Shown here piece after piece: positions 25,790 through 35,245 of a DNA stretch of 64,000 bases. A program made the translations under genes and the position numbers. The notes under the pieces were generated by a model. It saw nothing but the letters and a program-made list of their open reading frames with translations, made no database searches and had not been told where the DNA came from. Source of the stretch: Paenibacillus harenae DSM 16969 (GTDB taxonomy: Bacteria > Bacillota > Bacilli > Paenibacillales > Paenibacillaceae); assembly GCF_000422465.1 (NCBI RefSeq), contig NZ_AULV01000014.1, forward strand, positions 1 to 64,000, in the 5' to 3' direction. How positions within the stretch are numbered: the stretch's first letter is position 1; the number at the start of each line of letters is the position of its first letter.

Positions 25790-26932
25790 TTAGCTTTGCC
25801 CTCGCAACATTTCTTGCTTCCTCCACCAAGCGGTCGTCGGATACGAGGTCCCGCCAATCGGTACCGCCTCGCCGATTCTCGGCGTCGACACGGCTGCATT
25901 CAACCGCTTGGCTGCTGCGACAACGCGCTCGACCGGATCGTTCCAGTCATGCAGCGCCAGCGTGAATGCTCCCCAATGGATCGGCACCATCACCTTGCCG
26001 CGCACATCGAGATGAGCCTGCACCGTTTCCTCCGGCATCATATGAATGGCAGCCCAGCGTTCATCGTATTGCCCGCATTCCATCAAGGTCAGATCAAACG
26101 GCCCGTACTTGCTGCCGATTTCCTTGAAATGGGGCCCGTAGCCGCTGTCGCCGCTGAAGAAAACCTTCGCCTCCCGCCCCTGTATGACCCACGAGCACCA
26201 CAGCGTCGCATTCCGGTCCGTAACGCTTCTTCCCGAGAAATGCCTTGCCGGCGTACAGGCCAGCCGCAGTCCTTCATACTCAAGCTCATCCCACCAGTCA
26301 TGCTCCTCAATTCGTGAAGGGGCGATTCCCCAGCGCTCCAGATGCGGGCCAACGCCGAGCGGCACAATAAACCGTTTCACTTTATCCTTCAGCTTCAAAA
26401 TCGAGCCGTAATCGAGATGGTCATAATGATCATGCGACAGAATCACGGCATCGATCGCCGACAGCTGATCCAGCTCAATGGGAAGCTGCTTGCTGTATCT
26501 TTTTCCCCCGATGATTGGAAAAGGGGACGGAGCCCGCCCGAACATCGGGTCCAGCAGCAGCGTCTTCCCGTCCAGCTGCAGCATGGCTGCCGAATGGCCG
26601 AACCATGTCACCGCGGGCTTGCTCGCAGCATCCCGCTTCAAGGCGGATAAATAAACACGCTCCGGAATCAATTCCGCCCGGGGCCGGCCGTTCGGATTGC
26701 CTTTTATCATCTGCACGACGGTCTTGAAGGTCTCGCGAAGCGGCATATCCATCGAGGTAGGGATAGCGTTGACGAATTTTCCGTTACCGGGATCGTATTG
26801 CTTCGAGGCGCTGAGCCGCCGCCTCTTCGCTTTCGACGGCGCCGAACCGAATGCAGGATAATAGGCGATAACGAAATAAACGGCTAATACGACAGCCAAT
26901 ATAACGACAAGCGTCACTGCCAAATCACTCAA
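25790..26932 (-). CDS. membrane-anchored metallo-beta-lactamase-fold hydrolase (NAPE-PLD-like)
   Basis: 380 residues. One N-terminal membrane segment (LVVILAVVLAVYFVIAYYPAF), then a metallo-beta-lactamase fold: GHSAAMLQLDGKTLLLDPMFG, the metal site SHDHYDHLDYG, FSGDSGYGPHF and IHWGAF near the end. Belongs to the UlaG/NAPE-phospholipase-D-like group; natural substrate unknown. The TTG at 26932 is almost on its AAGGGG; a TTG at 26923 with 9-nt spacing is the better start. Confidence 0.82.
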   Translation of the reverse strand: MSDLAVTLVVILAVVLAVYFVIAYYPAFGSAPSKAKRRRLSASKQYDPGNGKFVNAIPTSMDMPLRETFKTVVQMIKGNPNGRPRAELIPERVYLSALKRDAASKPAVTWFGHSAAMLQLDGKTLLLDPMFGRAPSPFPIIGGKRYSKQLPIELDQLSAIDAVILSHDHYDHLDYGSILKLKDKVKRFIVPLGVGPHLERWGIAPSRIEEHDWWDELEYEGLRLACTPARHFSGRSVTDRNATLWCSWVIQGREAKVFFSGDSGYGPHFKEIGSKYGPFDLTLMECGQYDERWAAIHMMPEETVQAHLDVRGKVMVPIHWGAFTLALHDWNDPVERVVAAAKRLNAAVSTPRIGEAVPIGGTSYPTTAWWRKQEMLRGQS

Positions 26933-27018
26933 CCCCTTTTCTTATGCAAAATAAAACCGTTAATCAAGCATACGCTCATGCTTCACTTGCGATTTTATAT
27001 TATTTGTGAAGAAATAAG

Positions 27019-28179
27019 CTACTTTTGCGACTTGTTCGGCCTTTCAGGCAAAACGTCGACGGGCTGCGGCAGTCGCTCCGCCGGCAGCGACACCTCAAAT
27101 ACCGAGCCCTCGCCCGGACGGCTGTCGATCCGAATGCCCCCATGATGCAGCTCGACGATTTTCTTCACGATCGACAGACCCAGCCCGCTGCCTTCCGCCG
27201 TCCTGGTGCGCTGCTTGTCGCTTTTGTAGAAGCGCTCGAATATGCGCGGCAGGTCCTCCTGAGGAATTCCGATTCCCGTGTCTTCGATACGCACAGAAAT
27301 ATCATTGCCCAACCGTTGCAACAGAACTTTTACGCTACCGCGCGCGGGCGTAAACTTGATCGCGTTATGAATCAGATTAACCCACACCTGGCTGAGCAGC
27401 TCTTCGCTTGCGACGATCTCCGTCTCCGGCAGCGCGAACTCCAGCTCCAGCTCCTTGTCCAGCCACTGCGGCTCGCATGCCAGCACGATGCTCTCCAGTT
27501 GCAAGTCAAGCCGGTAGCGCCTCGCATCCGGCTGCTGCTCCTCCGATTCCAGCGAGGTGAGCTTGAGCAGGTTATCGCTTATTTTGGAAAGCCTCAGCGT
27601 CTCCTTCTCAATAATCGACAAATAGTGCTTCCGCTCCTCCGGACTTAAATCCTCGCGCTGCAGCGTATTCGCAAATCCGCGAATCGAGGTCAGCGGCGAC
27701 TGGATTTCATGCGACACGTTCGAAATAAACTCCTGCCTTAGCTGCTCCATCTGCTTCAGCTCCCGTGTCATATCGTTAATGGACTGAACCAAATAGCCGA
27801 ATTGCCCGCGCGTTTTGTTCTCGCTGTCGATGACCACGTTAAAATCGCCTTTGGCGATTCTTCTCATGGAGCCTATCATCTCGGCCCAGAAGGCCTTCTG
27901 CTTCGAGTGGGACATGATCGTGACGGCTGCAATCATCAACAGGATAATCAGAATCCCGAGATACCAGTTAATAAACTGCACCATGAAATCCGGCCAATCC
28001 ACTTCATGACTCTTATAATACCACCGCGACAAAAGATAACCGATCGAGAAAGCCGCGCCGCTTACCGCAAGCATCATGACGATTGAGCCTGCCATGCGCA
28101 GCGCGACCGCTTTTTTAGACAATTTCCGGTTCGGCATTTGCCGGTTCGATCCTTTCCGCTTCAACGACTTTCGCTTCAT
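27019..28179 (-). CDS. sensor histidine kinase (OmpR-type partner)
   Basis: 386 residues from the ATG at 28179, which overlaps the regulator stop (ATGA) and has GGAGG upstream. Two TM segments (about 27-50 and 68-88), HAMP-like linker, H-box FISNVSHEIQSPLTSIRG, N-box NLIHNAIKF, G-boxes DTGIGI and GSGLGLSIVKKIV. Third gene of an ABC exporter-regulator-kinase run, so it probably senses an envelope stress or drug relevant to the exporter. Confidence 0.92.
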   Translation of the reverse strand: MKRKSLKRKGSNRQMPNRKLSKKAVALRMAGSIVMMLAVSGAAFSIGYLLSRWYYKSHEVDWPDFMVQFINWYLGILIILLMIAAVTIMSHSKQKAFWAEMIGSMRRIAKGDFNVVIDSENKTRGQFGYLVQSINDMTRELKQMEQLRQEFISNVSHEIQSPLTSIRGFANTLQREDLSPEERKHYLSIIEKETLRLSKISDNLLKLTSLESEEQQPDARRYRLDLQLESIVLACEPQWLDKELELEFALPETEIVASEELLSQVWVNLIHNAIKFTPARGSVKVLLQRLGNDISVRIEDTGIGIPQEDLPRIFERFYKSDKQRTRTAEGSGLGLSIVKKIVELHHGGIRIDSRPGEGSVFEVSLPAERLPQPVDVLPERPNKSQK

Positions 28180-28850
28180 TTTAAAGCCTCCAGCCGGTAG
28201 CCGAGCCCGCGGATCGTGCTGATCTTGACCGTAACGTCCCATGCGACAAACTTCTCGCGCAGCCGGTTGATATGCACATCAAGCGTCCTTTCATTACCGT
28301 CAAAATCATACCCCCAGATCGCTTCGATCAGCTGGTTTCTCGTTAACGTCCGGCCGAGATTGCCTGCGAGCATGAACAGCAGCTCGAACTCCTTCGGAGG
28401 CAGCGTCAGCTGCTCTTCGCGAATCTTCACCTCATACGTCTGCCGGTCCAATTGAAGCTCTCCTGACGATACCTGCTGGGAAACCGCGATGCGGTAACGC
28501 TTCATCAGCGCCCTTACCCGAACGGTCAGCTCCGCCGGATCGAAGGGCTTCACCAGGTAATCGTCTGTTCCCAGGTTGAAGCCGCGCACCTTATCGGCCA
28601 TCTCGCCTTTGGCCGTGAGCATGAGCAGCGGAATGTCATAGTGCTTGCGAAGCTCCCGGCACAGCTCCCAGCCGTCCATGTGCGGCATCATAATGTCCAG
28701 AATGACCATATCCGCAGGCGAGGATTCCATCTGCTCCAGCGCCGCCGCGCCATCCTCCGCCTCCTTCACGCTGAGTCCTTCCTTCTGCAAAATAACGCGC
28801 ACCAGCTCCCGGATATGCGGATCATCATCTACAACTAGAACGTGCCCCAT
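28176..28850 (-). CDS. OmpR/PhoB-family response regulator
   Basis: 224 residues: receiver domain with DDDPHIREL, phospho-aspartate in MVILDIMMPHMDGWELC and LVKPFDP, then a winged-helix DNA-binding domain (LTLPPKEFELLFMLAGNLGR..RTLDVHINRLREK). ATG preceded by GAGGAG. 28 bp after the ABC exporter stop and overlapping the kinase, hence one operon. Confidence 0.93.
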   Translation of the reverse strand: MGHVLVVDDDPHIRELVRVILQKEGLSVKEAEDGAAALEQMESSPADMVILDIMMPHMDGWELCRELRKHYDIPLLMLTAKGEMADKVRGFNLGTDDYLVKPFDPAELTVRVRALMKRYRIAVSQQVSSGELQLDRQTYEVKIREEQLTLPPKEFELLFMLAGNLGRTLTRNQLIEAIWGYDFDGNERTLDVHINRLREKFVAWDVTVKISTIRGLGYRLEALK

Positions 28851-28878
28851 CGCTTCTCCTCACTTCCCGACAGTTATA

Positions 28879-30624
28879 CTAAGCGGTTTGGTTCAGCCGC
28901 AGCTGGCCGTTCGCGAATTCGCGATACATCGCATGGCTGGCGTACAGCTGCTCATGCGTTCCGACGCCGGTAATGACGCCCTTGTCCAGGAATACGATCG
29001 AATCGGCATCGACGACCGTCGACAAACGATGGGCAATGACGACTGTCGTTCTTCCGGCCATTAAATTTTTCAACGCGTCCTGTACGACTTCCTCCGACTT
29101 GCTGTCCAAATTCGACGTCGCTTCATCCAGCATCAAGAGATGCGGATCGCGCAGCAGCGCTCTTGCGATCGCGATACGCTGCCGCTGGCCGCCGGACAGC
29201 TTGATGCCGCGCTCGCCAACCTCGGTGCCGTAGCCGTCCGGCAGCGCTTTAATAAAAACGTCGGCATAAGCCATCCGCGCGGCCTGCTCGATTTCCTCCC
29301 GGCTGGCTTCCCGGTCGAGGCCATAACAAAGATTTTCTTTGATCGTACCTGCGATAATCGGGCTTTCCTGCGACACATAGCCGATCTGTCTGCGCCAGGT
29401 ACGGAGCGAGGCGTCGCGAATATCCATCGGGCCCAGCTTGATCGATCCGGAGGTCGGATCATAGAACCGTTCGAGCAGGGCGAACAGCGTCGTCTTGCCG
29501 CTTCCGCTAGGGCCTACGAGAGCCGTAACCTTGCCCGCTTCAATCGTTAAGCTTACATCGTTCAGGATCGGCTCCTCCGGTTTATAGGCGAACGACACAT
29601 GCTCCACCTTCAGCGTCTGATCGATTGCGTTCACCGCTTGCCCCTTGTCCTGAATTTCCTCTTCCGACTCTATAATACCAATAATGCTCTCGGTCGCGCC
29701 CATCGCCTTCTGGAACTGAGTGAAAAACTGCGAAATTTGCGTAATCGGCAGCATGATCTGAAAGAGGTACATAATAAAAGCAACCAGCTCGCCCGCGGTC
29801 ATTGCGCCCGATGACACCTGCACCCCGCCGAACCCGATCAAGCCTACGAGCAGCAGCAAAATAACAAATGAAACGATAGGCGAGATGAGCGCTTGCATCC
29901 TCGCTTCCTTCAGGCCGAAGCTGAACAGGTTACGAATGCCGGTCTGCCCTTGCTCATATTCCGCCGGCTCGGAGCCCGACGCCTTCACGAGCCGGATCTC
30001 GGAGACAACGCGATTCACAACCGAGGTGAAGCGTGCGTTCTCCTCCTGCGTCGATTTGGAGATGAGGTACATTTTGCGGCCGATCGGCACCATAATAAGG
30101 GCGGCAACCGGGAAAACGATCAGCATGATGAGCGTCATCTGCCAGTTCATATAGAATAGGATGCACAAGGCGCCGACGATCGATAGGATACCGGTAAAAA
30201 AGCCCGTCACATGCTCCGTAATGAGACTCTTCAGCACAACCGTATCATTCGTGAGCCGGCTTATCGTATCACCCGATGATTTGTTGTCGTAATAAGGCAC
30301 CGGCAGACGCAGCAGCTTGCTCCACAGCCGCTCGCGAATGGACGATACGATCTTATTGCCGCCGTAATGGAGCAGGTAGACGGATACGCCGCCGGACACA
30401 GCCTGTGCGATGAAGGCGGCAGCCATCCCGATGATCTGTCCTGCGCCAAGCGAGTCGAAGGAGAAGCCGTTGACGAGGTTTTTGGTGAACAATGGGATCG
30501 TCAAGCTGACGAGCGTCGTTACGACGCTTAGAATAACTGCGATGGACATGACAGCCTTCGGCGGATTGGTTTCCATCATCAGTCCGATGAAGCGCCGGAC
30601 TTTACTGTTTTTATTGGACATCAT
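28879..30624 (-). CDS. ABC exporter (fused permease and ATPase, BmrA/MsbA-like)
   Basis: 581 residues: six-TM exporter domain (about 20-320) followed by an ATPase with Walker A GPSGSGKTTLFALLE, Q-loop in GYVSQESP, signature LSGGQRQRIAIARALL, Walker B HLLMLDEATSNLD and H-loop VIAHRLST. Forms a homodimer that exports lipophilic drugs or lipids. AGGAG upstream of two adjacent ATGs. Cotranscribed with the regulator and kinase downstream; divergent from a MerR/TipA regulator. Confidence 0.93.
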   Translation of the reverse strand: MMSNKNSKVRRFIGLMMETNPPKAVMSIAVILSVVTTLVSLTIPLFTKNLVNGFSFDSLGAGQIIGMAAAFIAQAVSGGVSVYLLHYGGNKIVSSIRERLWSKLLRLPVPYYDNKSSGDTISRLTNDTVVLKSLITEHVTGFFTGILSIVGALCILFYMNWQMTLIMLIVFPVAALIMVPIGRKMYLISKSTQEENARFTSVVNRVVSEIRLVKASGSEPAEYEQGQTGIRNLFSFGLKEARMQALISPIVSFVILLLLVGLIGFGGVQVSSGAMTAGELVAFIMYLFQIMLPITQISQFFTQFQKAMGATESIIGIIESEEEIQDKGQAVNAIDQTLKVEHVSFAYKPEEPILNDVSLTIEAGKVTALVGPSGSGKTTLFALLERFYDPTSGSIKLGPMDIRDASLRTWRRQIGYVSQESPIIAGTIKENLCYGLDREASREEIEQAARMAYADVFIKALPDGYGTEVGERGIKLSGGQRQRIAIARALLRDPHLLMLDEATSNLDSKSEEVVQDALKNLMAGRTTVVIAHRLSTVVDADSIVFLDKGVITGVGTHEQLYASHAMYREFANGQLRLNQTA

Positions 30625-30724
30625 GCTTCACTCCTATATCTTTATTCTCTCTGCCACGTTCTCTACTTTACGTTCTTTGTTTAAACGGAATGTAAACAGC
30701 TGAGTTTTTTGTAAAAAAAATCAG

Positions 30725-30755
30725 TTGCATCTGACGCTGCGTCAGGAATTATAGT
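30725..30755 (+). promoter_or_regulatory. MerR-type promoter with 19-bp spacer
   Basis: -35 TTGCAT (30725-30730), 19-bp spacer, -10 TATAGT (30750-30755). The spacer begins with the palindrome CTGACGCTGCGTCAG (30731-30745). A 19-bp spacer with a central dyad is the hallmark of promoters activated by MerR-family proteins; the downstream gene is such a regulator, so autoactivation is likely. Confidence 0.85.
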
Positions 30756-30793
30756 AGGGTTACCGGTAAAAACAACACGCGCGAAATGAGGGG

Positions 30794-31525
30794 ATGGTCA
30801 TTCGGAAGAAAGACTGGAAAATCGGAGAATTGGCGGCGAGCACCGGACTGACGGTCCGTGCTCTGCATCATTACGATCAAAAGGGGCTGTTGTGCCCTTC
30901 AACTTATACCGAGGCCGGACACCGGCTTTATTCGGATCAGGACATCGCCAAGCTGCAGCAGATTGTGTCGCTTAAGCAGTTGGGCTTTGCCTTGGATGAG
31001 ATCAAACGTTTCATAGAAAGCCCGCAGTTTAACCCGGAGGAGGTTGTCCGCCTGCAGTTAGAGAAGCTGAACGAGCATATCCGGCTGCAAGAGGAGCTGC
31101 GGAGCCGCCTTCAGCAGCTGCAGCAGCTGCTGAAGGATAAGCGGAACGTCACGACAGAGCAGTTTATTAAAACCATTGAGGTGATTACGATGAGCGCAGA
31201 AAACTATTTTACGCAGGAGCAAAGAAAATCGATTGAAGACATTCATCGGCAGACCAGTCCCGAACAGCAGAAGCAGTACGAGCAGGACTGGATGTCGCTG
31301 CTGGCCGAGCTTCAAGGGAAACTGGATGCAGGTACGTCTGCCAACGACCCGTCCGTCATCGCGCTGGCCGCGCGGTGGAAGGCCGTATTCGACGTATTCA
31401 GCGGCGGAGATGCGGGGATTGTCCAGTCCGCAGAGCGTTTTCATACCGAAAACCCCGACAACCCGCTTCAGTTTGGCCTGAACGGCCAGTTGTACCGCTA
31501 CATCAACGAAGCATTGAGGTCGTAA
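30794..31525 (+). CDS. MerR-family regulator with TipAS domain
   Basis: 243 residues. N-terminal MerR helix-turn-helix (KIGELAASTGLTVRALHHYDQKGLLCPSTYTEAGHRLYSDQD), dimerisation helix, and from about 130 a TipAS-type ligand-binding domain, which in TipA binds thiopeptide antibiotics. GAGGGG touches the ATG, so the precise start is a little uncertain. Divergent from the ABC exporter operon, which it may control in addition to itself. Confidence 0.88.
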   Translation: MVIRKKDWKIGELAASTGLTVRALHHYDQKGLLCPSTYTEAGHRLYSDQDIAKLQQIVSLKQLGFALDEIKRFIESPQFNPEEVVRLQLEKLNEHIRLQEELRSRLQQLQQLLKDKRNVTTEQFIKTIEVITMSAENYFTQEQRKSIEDIHRQTSPEQQKQYEQDWMSLLAELQGKLDAGTSANDPSVIALAARWKAVFDVFSGGDAGIVQSAERFHTENPDNPLQFGLNGQLYRYINEALRS

Positions 31526-31544
31526 CCGTGTGAAGCTTCACGCG

Positions 31545-31586
31545 AAAAGGCTGTTCCAAGGTTATTAACCTGGGGACAGCTTTTTT
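31545..31586 (+). terminator. terminator of the MerR/TipA gene
   Basis: AAAAGGCTGTTCCAAGGTT pairs imperfectly with AACCTGGGGACAGCTTTT, followed by TTTTTT ending near 31586, 20 bp after the stop codon. Confidence 0.82.
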
Positions 31587-31603
31587 GTTGGGATGAATAG
31601 TGA

Positions 31604-32103
31604 CATTCATTCCGCTCGTATGGCGATTGTTGGGCGGTTCAACGGCAAAAGTGCCGTTCATTTCGCTCGTATGGCGATTGTTGGCCGATTCTAAGGTAAA
31701 AGTGCCGTTCATTTCGCCCGTATGGTGATTGTTAGGCGATTCTAAAGTAAAAGTGCCGTTCATTTCGCTCGTTTGGCGATTGTTGGGCGATTCTAAGGTA
31801 AAAGTGCCGTTCATTTCGCCCGTATGGTGATTGTTGGGCGGTTCAACGGTAAAAGTGCCGTTCATTTCGCTCGTTTGGCGATTGTTGGCCGATTCTAAGG
31901 TAAAAGTGCCGTTCATTCCGCTCGTATGGCGATTGTTGGGCGATTCTAAGGTAAAAGTGCCGTTCATTTCGCTCGTTTGGCGATTGTTGGCCGATTCTAA
32001 GGAAAAAGTGCCGTTCATTTCGCTCGTATGGCGATTGTTGGCCGATTCTAAGGTAAAAGTGCCGTTCATTTCGCTCGTATGGCGATTGTTGGCCGATTCA
32101 AGG
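31604..32103. repeat. 51-bp minisatellite, about ten copies
   Basis: Ten head-to-tail units of 51 bp, each like AAAAGTGCCGTTCATTTCGC followed by TCGTATGGCGATTGTTGGCC and GATTCTAAGGT. Unit starts (TTCAT) fall every 51 bp at about 31605, 31656, 31707 and so on to 32064. Units differ at a few fixed positions (GTATGG or GTTTGG, GGCCGATTC or GGGCGGTTC). Because 51 is a multiple of three and no unit holds a stop, both strands have long open frames (17-residue period on the minus strand, LESANNRHTSEMNGTFT), but neither has a ribosome site. Confidence 0.95.
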
Positions 32104-32306
32104 GTTCCCATTACACTAAAATCAGGCTGTAACATTGAAGGGCGCGCCTACTGTGAATTTCGTGCAGCAGAACCCACTCATCCCTAAGCTGCTCGTATTC
32201 GCCATGTTATAAAGCAAATAAGTAGGACATATCTGGATGATTTTCCCCCAACGACTTGAGCTTATAAGGTAAAATAGTTGCTATATCGCGATTAGGGAGG
32301 ATACAC

Positions 32307-33293
32307 ATGAGCTCGAAGCAGCTAGTTATTGGAATAGACGGCGGCGGGACGCATACCCGCGTTATCGTCAGCGATTTGGAAGGAAAAGTGCTTGCATACA
32401 TTGAGCGAGGCGCAGCGTCTATTCATAAGGATAAGCAGGCTGCGCAAAATGTGCGGGGCGCGATTGACGACGCTCTGCGCCAGGCAGACTGTGCAGGCAG
32501 CCAGGTGCTGGGACTCGCAGCCGGAATTGCGGGCTATGATCAGCCGTCCGATCTGGATTGGATCCGGCCGTTAACGGAGCTTCCCGGCCTAACCTGTCCG
32601 CAATGGCATGTCAACGATGCCGTATCCGCCCATGCCGGCGCACTGCTTGGTCAACCCGGCATCGTCGTCATTGCGGGAACAGGCTCGATCATCGTCGGGA
32701 TAACGGAAGACGGCGAACTTATCCGCAATTATGATTTTCACCATTATGCCGCCAGTGCCGCCCGGTTTATTGCTTATGATGCCGTTTATGAGATTCTGGC
32801 CGGCAACTTCGAAGAATCGGATACAGAGCTGGTACATGCGATGCTGGGGCACTGGAAGGTACATACGCTGGGCGAGCTTGGGACAATGGCTAAGCAAGGT
32901 TTTGAGGTGGACCGGCGGGAACGCGACAGACATTTCGGCAGCTTCGCCCCGATCCTGACACAAGCTGCCGAGCTAGGCAGTTCTGCGGCAATACGCGTCT
33001 GCACCCGGGCGATTGACCAAGTGAAGGTCGGCATCGAGTTAATCGCAGCCTCCTTCAGCAGCGAAGAGGTGCCTGTCGCGTTCATCGGCAGCGTCGCTAA
33101 CAGTCCTTATTTTCACCGGACGGTAAGCGGCCTTCTTACCAACATAAACAACAACAAACGATACCTACTTGCAACGCCGGCATTTCCTCCGGTTGTCGGT
33201 TCTCTTTTGCTCGCAATGAAAAATATAAACCAACCGGCCAGCAATGCCGTCATCCGCAACCTGCGGGAGAGCGGTCCGCTCTACTCCGTTTGA
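32307..33293 (+). CDS. BadF/BadG-type ATPase, N-acetylglucosamine kinase-like
   Basis: 328 residues of the ASKHA fold: phosphate-1 motif [17 protein letters not shown], phosphate-2 [12 protein letters not shown] and C-terminal [15 protein letters not shown]. Members phosphorylate N-acetylglucosamine or related amino sugars. GGGAGG lies 8 nt before the ATG. Stands alone downstream of the minisatellite; its end overlaps the end of the HxlR remnant by 13 bp. Confidence 0.85.
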   Translation: MSSKQLVIGIDGGGTHTRVIVSDLEGKVLAYIERGAASIHKDKQAAQNVRGAIDDALRQADCAGSQVLGLAAGIAGYDQPSDLDWIRPLTELPGLTCPQWHVNDAVSAHAGALLGQPGIVVIAGTGSIIVGITEDGELIRNYDFHHYAASAARFIAYDAVYEILAGNFEESDTELVHAMLGHWKVHTLGELGTMAKQGFEVDRRERDRHFGSFAPILTQAAELGSSAAIRVCTRAIDQVKVGIELIAASFSSEEVPVAFIGSVANSPYFHRTVSGLLTNINNNKRYLLATPAFPPVVGSLLLAMKNINQPASNAVIRNLRESGPLYSV

Positions 33294-33610
33294 TCGGCGC
33301 TTGCTCGCGGGATCGGCTTATTCTTATACGTTTCACCCCACTGCTTCATCTGGAGAATGATCGGCTTTAACGTCCGGCCAAATTCCGTCAGGGAATACTC
33401 GACCTTGGGGGGAACCTGCTGATAAATCTTACGATGAACGATGCCGTCGCTTTCCAGCTCCCTCAACTGCAGGGTAAGCATCCTCTGCGTGATTGCGGGA
33501 CATCGTTTTCGGAACTCGTTAAAGCGTTTGGTCCCGTCGATGAGATGATTGAGAATCACGCCTTTCCACTTCCCTCCAATGACGTCTAATGTATATTCAA
33601 CCGGACAGCC
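33281..33610 (-). pseudogene. HxlR-family regulator, 5' truncated
   Basis: The HxlR domain is nearly complete: reading in frame from about 33607 gives [16 protein letters not shown], then [16 protein letters not shown] and [21 protein letters not shown] up to the stop at 33281. The residues before CPVE are replaced by DNA belonging to an oppositely oriented alcohol dehydrogenase gene, and no ATG, GTG or TTG lies in frame before the GTG at 33559, which would remove the first helix. Probably inactive after a deletion. Confidence 0.65.
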
Positions 33611-34125
33611 TTCATCGGCGCGGCCGGCGGCGTCGGCTCCCAGCTTGCAAGCGCGGCGGGCTTGACCGTCATCGGCACCGCATCCAGAGAGTCGTCTGCG
33701 ACGTGGGTCCGCGAGTTGGCGCCGCTCATACGATTAACCACCATGAGCCGTTTTTGCCGCAGCTGCAAGCAATCGGCTTCGCTTCCGTCGACTACATCTT
33801 CTGTCTGAATCAGACCGAGCAGCACTGGTCCAATATGGCTCAAGTGATCGCGCCGCAGGGCAAAATTTGCTCCATTGTCGAGATGAGCTCGCCGATCGAC
33901 CAAGAATAAAAGCATAACGTTCGTCTGGGAGCTCATGTTTACGAGGGCGATGTACGAGACGGATGATATGATCGAGCAGCATAAGCTGCTAAACGAGATC
34001 GCCAATCGCATTGACGCCGGTAAGCTGCGCACGACGCTGGCAAAGCGGATGTCGCCGATTCATGCAGCCAGCCTGCGTGAGGCTCATCGTTTAATCGAAT
34101 CGGGCTGCACCATCCAACGCTGCCA
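33608..34125 (+). pseudogene. zinc-type alcohol dehydrogenase/quinone reductase fragment
   Basis: C-terminal half of a medium-chain dehydrogenase, starting in its nucleotide-binding loop ([18 protein letters not shown]), continuing [17 protein letters not shown] and FASVDYIFCLN in a second frame and FVWELMFTRAMYETDDM and then LRTTLAKRMSPIHAASLREA in a third. At least two frameshifts (near 33707 and 33909); the usual GKIVLEGF tail is lost. HxlR regulators often stand next to such dehydrogenases, so both probably formed one locus before the deletion. Confidence 0.75.
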
Positions 34126-34131
34126 GAGAAC

Positions 34132-34168
34132 GTCAAAAGGGGCTGCCCCAGTAGTCAACCGGGACAGC
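34132..34168 (-). terminator. hairpin between oxidoreductase and dehydrogenase remnant
   Basis: AGGGCTGTCCC and GGGGCAGCCCCT pair around an 11-nt loop; TTTT follows on the minus strand. Likely terminator for the minus-strand Gfo/Idh/MocA gene about 90 bp away. Confidence 0.65.
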
Positions 34169-34255
34169 CCTCTGATTTAAAATAATTGCGGGTACATACT
34201 ACTAAACAGATAGCGATTAGATCGGTCGAATCTAACCGGGTAGATCAGTCTGTTC

Positions 34256-35245
34256 TTATTGGTCCGCCGGGTAGCGCAGACCCCACTGCTTCCGGATCGC
34301 GTCAAGCGTCGCCATGATGTCCAGCGTCTCATCGAGCGGCATAATGGCGCTTTCCGTTCTACCCTCGCGCAAACAAGCCATCGCTTCCTCCGCTTCAAAG
34401 GCATATCCCTTCGGTTGGCGATCATCCACAAACGTAACAGGTTCTTCATTCGCGATATGAAGCGATGCCGACTTGCCGAACAGGAAGTTCGGGACATGAA
34501 TATGTCCTTTCGTACCGTAAATATACGCATCGCTTACCATGCCAAGCTGAACGGCTCCATTCAAAGCAGCCGTACGGCCTCCCTCGTATTCGAACAACAG
34601 GGAGAATTGCTCATCGACGCCAGTCTCGCCAATCCTTGCGCTGCTCATAATTTTGGCCGGCTGCCCGCCGAATATCATCGAAGCGAAGGAGATCGGATAA
34701 ATACCGGCATCCAGCAGCGCCCCGCCGCCAAGCGCAGGGTCCAGCAAGCGGCTGTTCGGCGCCCATCCGATATTAAAGCCGAAGTCAGCCTTCAACATCC
34801 GCACCTCGCCGATTTTCCCGTCAGCGAGCCATTCCCTGACCTGGCGAATAGGAGGCAGGAACCGCGTCCACATCGCTTCCATCAGAAAGAGACGGTTCCC
34901 TTTCGCCAAGGCAATCATTTCTTCCGCTTCCGCCGCATTCATACAGAACGGCTTCTCGCAAATGACGGCTTTCCCTGCGCGCAGCAAGTCAAGCACGTTT
35001 TCCTTATGCGCCGGATGGAGAGTGCCGACATAAACGATCTCGACATCTCCATCTCCAGCCAACTCCGCAACTGAACCATAGGCTCGCGGAATGTTATATT
35101 CCTTGGCAAAGCGCTCAGCCTTCTCAAGATTTCTGCCGCCGACCGCTATCAGCTCGGCGCCTTCGGCATAAGCCAAATCCTTGGCAAATGTAGATGAAAT
35201 CCCGCCGGGTCCAAGAATTCCCCATCTAATCGTTTGCATCGTCAT
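34256..35245 (-). CDS. Gfo/Idh/MocA-family NAD(P)-dependent oxidoreductase
   Basis: 329 residues from the ATG at 35245 (AAGGAG 10 nt upstream; frame open to 35311). N-terminal Rossmann motif WGILGPGGISSTFAKDLAYA, the family motif CEKPFCMNAAEAEEM containing the EKP lysine, and a C-terminal substrate domain (FNIGWAPNSRLLDPALGGGALLDAGIYPISFA). Probably a sugar or inositol dehydrogenase or a dihydrodiol-type enzyme; substrate not predictable. Stands alone. Confidence 0.9.
   Translation of the reverse strand: MTMQTIRWGILGPGGISSTFAKDLAYAEGAELIAVGGRNLEKAERFAKEYNIPRAYGSVAELAGDGDVEIVYVGTLHPAHKENVLDLLRAGKAVICEKPFCMNAAEAEEMIALAKGNRLFLMEAMWTRFLPPIRQVREWLADGKIGEVRMLKADFGFNIGWAPNSRLLDPALGGGALLDAGIYPISFASMIFGGQPAKIMSSARIGETGVDEQFSLLFEYEGGRTAALNGAVQLGMVSDAYIYGTKGHIHVPNFLFGKSASLHIANEEPVTFVDDRQPKGYAFEAEEAMACLREGRTESAIMPLDETLDIMATLDAIRKQWGLRYPADQ

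Noticed and set aside
31503..32135. 210-residue frame across the 51-bp repeats
   Set aside because: Open only because the period is a multiple of three and the unit lacks stops; no ribosome site, and the other strand is also open.
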